This document shows, one piece after another, positions 26,502 to 36,714 of a stretch of DNA of 64,000 bases. The DNA is from an uncultured bacterium. Its GTDB lineage: Bacteria; Actinomycetota; Coriobacteriia; Coriobacteriales; Coriobacteriaceae. Numbering within the stretch: position 1 is the stretch's first letter; the number at the start of each line of letters is the position of its first letter. The translations under genes and the position numbers were made by a program. The stretch covers positions 62,001-126,000 of the forward strand of contig CAJMMN010000002.1 of the NCBI GenBank assembly GCA_905214525.1. Direction: 5' to 3'. The notes beneath the pieces were generated by a model. It was not told the origin of the DNA. It saw nothing but the letters and a program-made list of their open reading frames with translations, and did not search any database.

Positions 26502-27332
26502 CTAGAGCTCCTCTCCGGCGGCCGTGAGCTCTGCCATGGCCTGCTCAAACTGTTCATCGTTGGGGGCCTTGCCGTGCCAGCCAACCTGGTTCTCCATAAA
26601 GGACACGCCCTTGCCCTTCAGGGTCTCGGCGATAATGGCGGTCGGCTGCCCCTTGGTGGCGCGAGCCTCGGCAAAGGCGGCGCGGATCTGGTCGAAGTCG
26701 TTGCCGTCGGCGAGCTCAACCACGTGGAACTTGAACGCGCGGAACTTGTCGGCGAGCGGCATGGGGTCGTTGACCTCCTCGACGGGGCCGTCGATCTGCA
26801 GGCCGTTGTGGTCGACGATCACACAGAGGTTGTCGAGCTGCTGGTTGCCGGCAAACATGGCGGCCTCCCAGACCTGGCCCTCCTCGCTCTCGCCATCGCC
26901 CAGCAGGGCGTACGTGCGATAAGTATCGCCCCAGTGCTTGGCGGCAACGGCCATGCCCACGGCGGCGGAAATGCCCTGGCCGAGCGAGCCGGTGGACATG
27001 TCGACGCCCGGGGTGTCGTTCATGTTGGGGTGACCCTGCAGGTGGCTGCCGATGTGGCGCAGCGTCTCAAGATCCTCCTTGGGGAAGAACCCGCGCTCGG
27101 CGAGCACGGCGTACAGGCCCGGAGCGCAATGGCCCTTGGAGAGCACAAAACGGTCGCGATCGGCCTTGCGGGGATCGGACGGGTCGACGTTCATTTCCTC
27201 AAAGTACAGATAGGTCATGATGTCGGCAGCACCGAGCGAACCGCCCGGATGGCCGGACTTGGCAGCGTGCACGCCGGTGACGATGCCCTTCCTTACCTCG
27301 TTGGCAACCTTTTTGAGCTCTTCGTCGCTCAT
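26502..27332 (-). CDS. Transketolase, N-terminal subunit
   Basis: A 276-residue thiamine-diphosphate (PP) binding half. Key features are KSGHPGGSLGAADIMTYLYF at about 25-45, KGHCAPGLYAVLAERG, GSLGQGISAAVGMA and the ThDP/Mg motif GDGESEEGQVWEAAMFAGNQ ending in IVDHNGLQ. The split arrangement is common in Firmicutes and Coriobacteria. The ATG at 27332 follows GAAAGGAAGGCACA. It is first in a two-gene operon. The 207 bp upstream (27333-27539) contains no gene that I can see. Confidence 0.94.
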   Translation of the reverse strand: MSDEELKKVANEVRKGIVTGVHAAKSGHPGGSLGAADIMTYLYFEEMNVDPSDPRKADRDRFVLSKGHCAPGLYAVLAERGFFPKEDLETLRHIGSHLQGHPNMNDTPGVDMSTGSLGQGISAAVGMAVAAKHWGDTYRTYALLGDGESEEGQVWEAAMFAGNQQLDNLCVIVDHNGLQIDGPVEEVNDPMPLADKFRAFKFHVVELADGNDFDQIRAAFAEARATKGQPTAIIAETLKGKGVSFMENQVGWHGKAPNDEQFEQAMAELTAAGEEL

Positions 27333-27539
27333 TGTGCCTTCCTTTCATCCTCTTTAGACAAGATGCGCACGGCACCGAAGGTAATCCCAACACAGCCGCA
27401 ATGCACGTACGTCATTCATTATGCTGGAAACTGATGGCTTTACCAGAGTTTTTATCATTATTTGAACAATTTAGCAGGCAGAACCGCTGATGAAACGGTT
27501 TATCAATGTGAACGTCTTTTGGATGGAACGCGGTCGCCC

Positions 27540-28430
27540 CTACGCGCTAATGTCCTTGAATCCCTCGCCGAAGGCTTCCGTAACGTCAGCGACCGTCACA
27601 ATGGCGTGAGGATCGCGCTCGCGCACGATCGTCTTAAGGGTATTGAGCTCTCGACGGCTCACGATGACCATGATCACCGGCTTCTCGGCACCCGAATACA
27701 TGCCAGTCGCCTTAAACTTGGTACAACCACGACCCAGGCCATACATAATATCGGCAGCGATATCAGGGAACTTGTCCGAGATGATGAGTACCATACGACG
27801 CTTGTTGCCGCCATCGACCACGGCATCGATCACGTAGCCGCTAATGACCATCGAAAGGCCTGCATATAGTGCATTTTCGATTGAAAAGACCGGAGCCGAC
27901 AGCGCACATACGGCAACATCGATCGCCATGACGGTCGAGCCCACGGGCAGCGAGGTATTACGCGAGATGATTTGGCCAATCGTGTCCGAGCCGCCGGTGT
28001 TGGCGCCGGCGCGCAGCACCATGCCATAACCGATGCCCGTGATGATGCCGCCCCACATAGCGGGCAGCATCAGATCGGCATGTGCCAGCGGCGCCACAAA
28101 CGGAGCGAACAGGTCGGTGAAAAAGCCCAGCAGCACAAAGCCTGTCGCCGTCTGCACCACGTAGAACATGCCGCCCTCGCGCATAACGACCAGCAGCAGC
28201 AAGGCGTTCATCACGATCGTCTGAATACCAACGGGAAGCGATAGACCGCGCGATGCGCCGACCGCCTGGATAATGGTGGCAAGGCCCGTAACGCCACCGG
28301 CAGCAAGGCCGTTAGGAATCAAAAACAGGTCGGTCGCAATAGCGGCCAGAGCGCACCCCAACATAATCTGGGGCAGGTCGTGAAAGAAGTTCATCGAAAG
28401 AATGCGCTTAATGTCCAGACGATATGCCAT
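27540..28430 (-). CDS. YitT-family membrane protein (DUF161/DUF2179)
   Basis: A 296-residue membrane protein with five or six hydrophobic helices: FFHDLPQIMLGCALAAIATDL first, then the conserved GLAAGGVTGLATI and GANTGGSDTIGQI segments. A cytoplasmic C-terminal DUF2179 domain (RRMVLIISDKFPDIAADI...GMYSGAEKPVIMVIVSRREL) follows. The start at 28430 follows GAGGGAGGCAGC. No substrate is known for the family. It lies alone between the transketolase operon and prfB. Confidence 0.9.
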   Translation of the reverse strand: MAYRLDIKRILSMNFFHDLPQIMLGCALAAIATDLFLIPNGLAAGGVTGLATIIQAVGASRGLSLPVGIQTIVMNALLLLVVMREGGMFYVVQTATGFVLLGFFTDLFAPFVAPLAHADLMLPAMWGGIITGIGYGMVLRAGANTGGSDTIGQIISRNTSLPVGSTVMAIDVAVCALSAPVFSIENALYAGLSMVISGYVIDAVVDGGNKRRMVLIISDKFPDIAADIMYGLGRGCTKFKATGMYSGAEKPVIMVIVSRRELNTLKTIVRERDPHAIVTVADVTEAFGEGFKDISA

Positions 28431-28442
28431 GCTGCCTCCCTC

Positions 28443-28471
28443 AAAAAAGCGCACCCCATCGGATGCGCTTT
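28443..28471 (-). terminator. Terminator of secA-prfB
   Basis: On the minus strand AAAGCGCA pairs with TGCGCTTT around TCCGATGGGG, followed by TTTT. It lies about 125 bp past the prfB stop and just before the YitT gene. Confidence 0.8.
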
Positions 28472-28595
28472 GAACTTCTTCTTGTATTCGATTCTACCGA
28501 TTCGCCGGACAAAAACCACCCCTGCGCAGGGTTTATTCCGAATACAAACCCGTCCAACCGTTGGGCTTAGCATCGGCTTGAAGCCGCCCGATGTT

Positions 28596-29743
28596 TTAGA
28601 TCTCCGAGCCTTCTACATCGGCGTTGCCGGTAGCCCAACGGTGATAGCCAATCACAAACGGATCCAAATCGCCATCGTCAAGAACGGCCTCGACGTTGCT
28701 GGTCTCCACGCCCGTACGCAGGTCCTTAACCATCTGGTACGGGTAGAGCACGTAGCTGCGGATCTGGTTGCCAAAACCAATCGTGGTCTTGGGTCCGCGA
28801 ATCTCGTCCAGGGCCTCGGCACGCTTCTCGAGCTCAATCTCGTACAGGCGAGCCTTGAGGATCTGCATGCACGCGGCCTTGTTCTGGATCTGGCTGCGCT
28901 CGTTTTGGCAGGTAACCACAATGCCGCTGGGGAAATGCGTCACGCGCACGGCGGAGTCGGTGGTGTTTACGCCCTGGCCACCCGGGCCACTTGCGTGGTA
29001 CACGTCGACGCGGATGTCGTCGGGGTTGATCTCGATATCGATATCGTCGGGCAGCACCGGAATGACCTCGACGCCGGCAAACGTGGTCTGGCGGCGCTTC
29101 TTGTCGTCGGTGGGGCTAATGCGCACCAGGCGGTGGACACCGGCCTCGGCGCGAAGCATGCCAAAAGCATCCTTGCCTTCGACGGTAAAGGTCGCGCGAT
29201 CAATGCCAATGACCTCGGCCGCGGGGCAATCGTTGATGGTGACCTTCCAACCGCGGCGCTGGCAGTACTTCATGTACATCTTAAAGAGCATGAAGGTCCA
29301 ATCCTGGGCCTCCAAACCACCCTGCCCGGGCTTGATGGTCACAATCGCGTCGCCATGGTCGAACTCCCCGGTAAACCAGCTCGCAAGCTCAAGCTCGTCG
29401 ATGGCGCGGGCCAGGCGTTCTGCCGTAGCGGCAGCCTCCTCGCGCAATGCGACGGCGTCGGGGTCATCCCCCATCTCCTCGGCAAGCTCCAGCGCAGCGC
29501 GGGCATCGGAAAGCTCGCCGCGCGCGGTGTCCACGGCAGCGATATCTTCCTTGGTGCGCGCGATCTCCTCCATCGTGGCGCGAGCGGCATCGGCGTCGTC
29601 CCAAAAGCCCGGGGCGACGCTTTTGGCCTCGAGCTCCGTTACGCGGGTGCGCTTCTCGTCCAAATGGAGGTACGACTCAACCTCACCGAGCCGGTCCGCA
29701 AACGCGTCCAGCTCGGCGGGCGTTACCTCTAAAGCCTCAGCCA

Positions 29744-29744
<1 letters not shown>
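28596..29744 (-). CDS. prfB: Peptide chain release factor 2
   Basis: A 382-residue release factor. The catalytic GGQ is at 255-257 in ASGPGGQGVN, surrounded by the usual TTDSAVRVTHFPSGI. The anticodon-like motif, expected to be S-P-F in RF2, reads S-P-T at 210-212 (VRISPTDDKKRRQTTF). The frame runs uninterrupted from the start, so there is no programmed UGA frameshift here as in many bacteria. The ATG overlaps the secA stop by one base (TAATG), giving tight coupling. Apart from the altered motif the protein is full length. Confidence 0.95.
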
Positions 29745-32551
<2,807 letters not shown>

Positions 32552-32680
32552 GTGGTTTTCCTTTTTGGCCATCGCCCACGCCGTGCAGCTGCGGGCGAGT
32601 TAAACACAGATGATTGTACTTTAGCCAAACAAGGCGCGGCCTATACGGTCGACCTCGACCGCCACGTAATAACTATGACC

Positions 32681-32775
32681 AACCTGCCACAATGGGACAG
32701 GTTTATTTTGGCAAGTTTTATCTGAGCAAACGCCGTCTCTCTGCCATTTGGTGCCACGGGGACAGGTTAGCTTGC
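32681..32775. repeat. Composite GGGACAGG repeat upstream of secA
   Basis: The first half (32681-32725) is about 85 percent identical to 20553-20597 by the serine recombinase. The second half has GGGGACAGGTTAGCTTGCAC (from 32758), the same end sequence as the element at 1235-1315. The 306-bp gap 32552-32858 otherwise contains only the rpmE terminator and, presumably, the secA promoter, which I cannot pin down. Confidence 0.7.
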
Positions 32776-32783
32776 ACCAATAA

Positions 32784-32823
32784 AAAGAAAAGGGCCGCGC
32801 ACCCAAATGGATGCACGGCCCTT
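32784..32823 (-). terminator. Terminator of rpmE
   Basis: On the minus strand AAGGGCCGTGCATCC pairs with GGGTGCGCGGCCCTT around ATTT, followed by TTCTTTTT. It lies about 35 bp past the rpmE stop. Confidence 0.88.
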
Positions 32824-32858
32824 ATGCCATGAATGCGAGCGATTCCGCGGCGAGCTAT

Positions 32859-33284
32859 TTACTCAGCAGCCTCGGTGGTCTCGGCCTCGGCAGCGGCCTC
32901 CTCGACGGGAGCCTCTGCGGGAGCCTCGGCGGCCTGCTTGGCAGCCTCCTCGGCGAACTTAGCAGCACGCTTAGCCTTCTCGGCAGCCTTAGCCTCAGCG
33001 GCGGCCTTGCGAGCGGCCTCGGCCTCAGCAGCCTTGGCGGCCTTGGCAGCCTTGGCCTCCTCAGCCTTCTTGAGCTGGGCGGCAGCGGCGCCACCGAACT
33101 TGTCGGCGAAGCGCTGGACGCGTCCACCGGTGTCGACGAACTTCTGCTGGCCGGTGTAGAACGGGTGGCACTCGTTGCAAAGCTCAACCTTCATCTCGGA
33201 CACGGTAGCGTGCGTCTTGAAGGTGTTGCCGCAGGAGCACGTCACCGTGCACTCGACATACTGGGGATGGATACCCTGCTTCAT
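32859..33284 (-). CDS. rpmE: 50S ribosomal protein L31 with long acidic-basic C-terminal tail
   Basis: The first about 70 residues are a normal zinc-binding L31: [20 protein letters not shown], with the CSC pair and a later CNEC completing the Zn site, then [20 protein letters not shown]. The protein then continues to 141 residues with a low-complexity Ala/Lys/Glu tail ([18 protein letters not shown]...), ending [16 protein letters not shown]. Ordinary L31 is about 70-90 residues. The tail is probably a helix that becomes disordered and acidic at the end. A similar but shorter tail occurs on L17 in this window. It is a single gene with a structured leader. Confidence 0.94.
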   Translation of the reverse strand: MKQGIHPQYVECTVTCSCGNTFKTHATVSEMKVELCNECHPFYTGQQKFVDTGGRVQRFADKFGGAAAAQLKKAEEAKAAKAAKAAEAEAARKAAAEAKAAEKAKRAAKFAEEAAKQAAEAPAEAPVEEAAAEAETTEAAE

Positions 33285-33356
33285 GGTAGGACTCCTTATT
33301 GGTCAGGCGCTGGTTACCGATCAGCGCATAAGGCGTCTTGGTTTCCGACCAAGACA
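33285..33356 (-). promoter_or_regulatory. Candidate structured leader of rpmE (L31 leader-like)
   Basis: In the 5' untranslated region of rpmE the minus strand has two consecutive hairpins. GTCTTGGT (33355-33348 side) pairs with ACCAAGAC around CGGAA, and GCGCTG pairs with CAGCGC. AAGGAGTCCTACC and the ATG follow. Autoregulatory L31 leader RNAs are known upstream of rpmE in several phyla. I infer the role from position and shape only. Confidence 0.45.
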
Positions 33357-33478
33357 ACAAACTCGGCTATGGTACCACGGCGCCGCGCGTCCCACAAAAG
33401 GTTCACGGTCTTTTCGGAACGACACGAATCTGACCCATCGAAACACATCTCCACCGTTCCTTCAGCTGGGAAAATGCC

Positions 33479-33509
33479 GTCCCCGGGGCCTGAGAAGGGC
33501 CCCGGGGAC
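33479..33509. terminator. Very strong hairpin in the rpmE/island gap
   Basis: GTCCCCGGGGCC (33479-33490) pairs perfectly with GGCCCCGGGGAC (33498-33509). There is no T-run. It abuts the 64-bp direct repeat and may be part of the boundary element. The other 360 bp between rpmE and the secreted-protein gene contain no gene. Confidence 0.6.
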
Positions 33510-33572
33510 GTTCGACTGACTGCGGGAACGGCCTTTCCGCTCAATGTGTTCGGCTGAGATCGGAAATCAGCC
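33509..33572. repeat. 64-bp direct repeat, left copy
   Basis: Copies at 33509-33572 and 41137-41200 are in the same orientation and differ at 3 of 64 positions. Each contains GGCTGAGATCGGAAATCA, a small GGCTGA..TCAGCC or near palindrome. They bracket the peptide/ABC island and the truncated recombinase. Confidence 0.85.
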
Positions 33573-33601
33573 AAACTGAACTAGGTTCAGCTGGCATGGT
33601 T

Positions 33602-33633
33602 AAAAACGGGGGCGACGCTTTTGCGTCACCCCT
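33602..33633 (-). terminator. Terminator of the peptide/ABC operon
   Basis: On the minus strand GGGGTGACGC pairs with GCGTCGCCCC around AAAA, followed by GTTTTT. It lies just after the stop of the secreted peptide gene at 33651. Confidence 0.88.
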
Positions 33634-33650
33634 CGTCCCGGCCGGTTGCT

Positions 33651-33995
33651 TTAGTTGTACACACGGTAGTTACACTTGAACTGGGTTATGTGTCCATAGT
33701 TGGAGCGGTACCAACCCGACGTATAGCTGATTGCCTCTGCGCCTAGATAGTCGTAGCCCTTGTTGTAGCGAAGCTGACGGTAGGTCGTGTCGTACTCTGC
33801 TACGTAAAACGTGTCTCCAGAGAAGGCTTTGTACCGGTCTTTAACCGTCGAAGCCATGTACGCGGGTTCGACATCGCCTTTCTCTCCGTTGAGCGCATAG
33901 ACGGGTGCCGCGATTCCGCATAAAGCCGTTGCCACGAGGATGGCGTAGACAGCCATGCGCGACGCGTTGGACTTCAGCTGTTCAAATAGTTTCAT
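33651..33995 (-). CDS. Small secreted protein (peptide B), bacteriocin-like precursor candidate
   Basis: A 114-residue precursor. The ATG at 33995 follows AGGAAGG and lies 1 bp after the stop of the fused ABC gene. A basic N-terminus and hydrophobic core (MAVYAILVATALCGIAAPVYA) form a Sec signal peptide with probable cleavage after Ala34. The mature part is about 80 residues, Tyr-rich (16 Tyr), with one Cys near the end. It contains Y72-x4-Y77-x2-G80-Y81, a spacing also found in the other secreted protein of this cluster. I cannot name a family with certainty. Size, secretion and dedicated ABC genes recall lactococcin-972-type proteins. Confidence 0.7.
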   Translation of the reverse strand: MKLFEQLKSNASRMAVYAILVATALCGIAAPVYALNGEKGDVEPAYMASTVKDRYKAFSGDTFYVAEYDTTYRQLRYNKGYDYLGAEAISYTSGWYRSNYGHITQFKCNYRVYN

Positions 33996-33996
33996 G

Positions 33997-35811
33997 TCAT
34001 TCACCTTCCTCGTATGTATCGAGGTATTCCTGCTTGAGCGTCTGCGAGGACGACTTGATCTTTTCCACGAGCGTGCCGGCCTCGATGAAGTAGAACGAGT
34101 TGGTGAGGTCTGCCAGGTCGTCGAGCAGATGGCTTGAAATGAGCACGCTGCGTCCCCGCGCCACTTCGCTGCGCATCGCGTCGCAGGAGGTTTTCCGTTT
34201 TCCCGGATCGAGACCGTTCAGCGGTTCATCGAGGATGAGGTACGGGCAATCGGTCGCTATCGCCATGGCAAGCTTTACCTGCTGCTTCATTCCTGTCGAG
34301 AGTTTACGGGTCGGCTTGTCGAGATATGGGGAGATTCCGAGGGAGCTGCAGAGCGAGTCGATGTCGGCGGCCGATTTCCACGCCTCCCTAACGAAAGCAA
34401 GGTGCTCGAGGGCTGATAGCGTGGGATAGAGATCCGCGCCGCCCGAAGAGCTCAGGTAGACGAGTTCTGCAAATTCGGCTGATCGACGTTGGCTGATTCC
34501 GTCTGCCGCCAGGCTTCCCGAGTGGATACGGGTGGGAAATTGGCCCGACAGCGCTTCAAGAAGGGTGGTTTTCCCCGAGCCGTTGGGAGCAACGAGGCCC
34601 GCCGCCGTTCCCGGGCTCAGGAAAAGCGACCCGATTGAAAGTATCGTCGTGCTTCCGTATCCCACGCTCGCGTCCAGAAGCTCGAGCCCATGGTGCTTTT
34701 TCGCGGGTCCAGGCTGTCTGGGCGAACGTGTCGCAACGGCGCCGACCGCAAAAAAGACCGCGACGTATGCCAGGGCCACGGCAAGCATCGATGCGCTGCC
34801 TGAACCGGAGCCAATGAATTCTGTCGGGAAGCATCCTACGTAACCCGTTGCCTCGATAGGCGAGAATACGGCCAGCGGCAGGAGATTGAGCGCGGCGTTA
34901 TGCTCCAGCGCCGAATCGGACAGTAACGGGAATACCGGGGCCGCGACAAGCAGCGCGGAGGTGAGGGGGCCCGCGAGGACGCGCCTCGTTGCGGTCGATA
35001 GGACGACGGAGCAAACGGATATCAAGGTTCCGCCCGCAAGAAGCGCGATAAGCAGGGCTGTGAAGACGTTTCCCGCAGTCGTGGTGGTAAGCGCGCCGTC
35101 ATGGAAGAAGGCGATCGGGTACCCAATTTGCCCGAAGCCGTTTAGGGCCAAGGCGTAAATGCCCCCGGGTGCGAGGCCGGCGAGGAGCATCGCGGTCCCC
35201 GCGGCGATTATCGAAAACACGATCTGGATAAGGCGCCGGAATTTGGGCACGGGCGCCTTCGCCGCCAGGGTCCCGGGCCTTGTGGCGCCGAGCACGAGTA
35301 TCGACGAGAGAAGGAAGGGAATGAAGGGAAGGAAAGACGGCACCATGGCAACGGCGTAAGGCAGGAAGGAAAGGAATGGCAGGTCGTTTGCGGAGGCCGG
35401 GATATCCGTGATGCCGGAACTGCTCAGAGCACGGCAATATGCGAGCTCCGCGTCATTGGTCTCTCGGTCTCCCACGATGGACCCGGATTGGAAGCCTTCG
35501 CCCATGAGCGCGTAGTAGCTCTCGGCAGAATCGAGAAAGGCGGCGTCGGTTTGAGCGGCAAGGGCGGCGTTCGCGTATCTTGCAAGCTCCGCGTCATTTT
35601 GCTGCTCTGGAGATAGGTCTGTGCCGCTGGCCTGGGGCGCGCGCGTATTGAATGCGTCGACAAAGCTCTGCATGCCCTGCTTCATAAAGAAGGGCCCGTA
35701 GATGGGTGAATTGAACGCAATGGGGACGGAGAAGGCTGCAGCGAGAACGAGCGTACAAATCCATACGGCCTTGTCTCTTAGGATTAGTTTGAGAAGAAGT
35801 CGACAGTACAT
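33997..35811 (-). CDS. ABC transporter, fused permease and ATPase
   Basis: A 604-residue single-chain half transporter. Residues 1-360 form the membrane part: helix 1 at about 15-33, a 110-residue extracytoplasmic loop, then five or six helices from about 150 onward, with GGIYALALNGFGQIGYPIAFF in the middle. The ATPase occupies 375-604: Walker A APNGSGKTT (408-416), signature LSTGM (504-508), Walker B YLILDEP (524-530), switch SSH (559-561). Both parts resemble bacteriocin immunity/export transporters, and the permease shares its NG-x-G-x(n)-YPI motif with the permease gene upstream. The ATG at 35811 has only a weak Shine-Dalgarno site. The 153 bp upstream (35812-35964) shows no gene. Confidence 0.85.
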   Translation of the reverse strand: MYCRLLLKLILRDKAVWICTLVLAAAFSVPIAFNSPIYGPFFMKQGMQSFVDAFNTRAPQASGTDLSPEQQNDAELARYANAALAAQTDAAFLDSAESYYALMGEGFQSGSIVGDRETNDAELAYCRALSSSGITDIPASANDLPFLSFLPYAVAMVPSFLPFIPFLLSSILVLGATRPGTLAAKAPVPKFRRLIQIVFSIIAAGTAMLLAGLAPGGIYALALNGFGQIGYPIAFFHDGALTTTTAGNVFTALLIALLAGGTLISVCSVVLSTATRRVLAGPLTSALLVAAPVFPLLSDSALEHNAALNLLPLAVFSPIEATGYVGCFPTEFIGSGSGSASMLAVALAYVAVFFAVGAVATRSPRQPGPAKKHHGLELLDASVGYGSTTILSIGSLFLSPGTAAGLVAPNGSGKTTLLEALSGQFPTRIHSGSLAADGISQRRSAEFAELVYLSSSGGADLYPTLSALEHLAFVREAWKSAADIDSLCSSLGISPYLDKPTRKLSTGMKQQVKLAMAIATDCPYLILDEPLNGLDPGKRKTSCDAMRSEVARGRSVLISSHLLDDLADLTNSFYFIEAGTLVEKIKSSSQTLKQEYLDTYEEGE

Positions 35812-35964
35812 TTAGAAGCACCTACATTCCTCAAAGCATCGTTAGATTAATGATGACAGACCGAATGAAGATACGTGCGACGGGGGCGAGGCGAATGGCT
35901 GAGCGGTATCGATACGCGGGTTCAACGGTATCACATTGGCCACATAGATTTTTAACTTACATTT

Positions 35965-36714
35965 CTACCCGCCCTTTTCGTAGAGTCTCCGATACGTGCT
36001 TAGCGCACCCTCGGCGCGTCCGGCAGGCTTTGCGAAATGGGATCCAGGAGACTTCGGCGCAGCATCATCTTGCGGAATGCTTCTAATGAGCCTCCCATCC
36101 TTCAAAAACAGAATCTCATCGCACAGCCTATCGACCGAATCCAAGATGTGGGATGACATGATGATGCACGTACCAGAATCGGCCAGCTTCCTGAGAATCT
36201 CGGAATGCAAGTCCACCCTGCTGGGGTCGAGCGCGTTCATGGGCTCATCTAATAGAAGGTACCGCGCGCCCGTCGCATACGCAATCGCCAGGGTAAGCTG
36301 CTGCTTCATGCCCTGGCTCAGAGTGCGGATCCTCATCTTCGCGAACTCGCCTATCTGCGTTTGTTCCACTATCTCTTCGATATCGCGAGCATGCGGCCAC
36401 ATATCGCAAACCATCTTGAGGTGATCTTCCGCACGCAATCCGGGATACAGCAGCGTCCCCTCACCAGGTGCATAGAAGATCATAGAACGGACCTCTCTCG
36501 CACCCGTACCCTGCACCTCATCCAGAACGATGCTCCCGTCCACGCGAGGACCCGGCAAACCTGCCATCGCACGCAGCAACGTCGTCTTTCCATGCCCGTT
36601 CGGAGCGACGAGACCGTAGACCGTACCCGGGGCAAACTCAGCGTTCACCGAATCTACGAGCACCTTCTTTCCATAAGAGATCGTCAGCGTTTGAAGGTCA
36701 ATCATCGAGATCAT
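35965..36714 (-). CDS. ABC transporter ATP-binding protein
   Basis: A 249-residue ATPase. Walker A is APNGHGKTT at 37-45, with His where Ser or Ala is common. The signature is LSQGMKQQL (132-140), Walker B YLLLDEP (152-158), D-loop ALDPSR, and the switch His is in SSHILD (187-192). The ATG at 36714 overlaps the permease stop as ATGA; an in-frame ATG at 36705 has better spacing to AGGGG and is an alternative start. It most likely pairs with the two-lobed permease encoded immediately upstream. Confidence 0.9.
   Translation of the reverse strand: MISMIDLQTLTISYGKKVLVDSVNAEFAPGTVYGLVAPNGHGKTTLLRAMAGLPGPRVDGSIVLDEVQGTGAREVRSMIFYAPGEGTLLYPGLRAEDHLKMVCDMWPHARDIEEIVEQTQIGEFAKMRIRTLSQGMKQQLTLAIAYATGARYLLLDEPMNALDPSRVDLHSEILRKLADSGTCIIMSSHILDSVDRLCDEILFLKDGRLIRSIPQDDAAPKSPGSHFAKPAGRAEGALSTYRRLYEKGG

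Noticed and set aside
35850..36086. 78-codon plus-strand frame in the ABC gap
   Set aside because: It overlaps the end of the minus-strand ATPase gene, lacks a ribosome-binding site and shows no recognisable motif.
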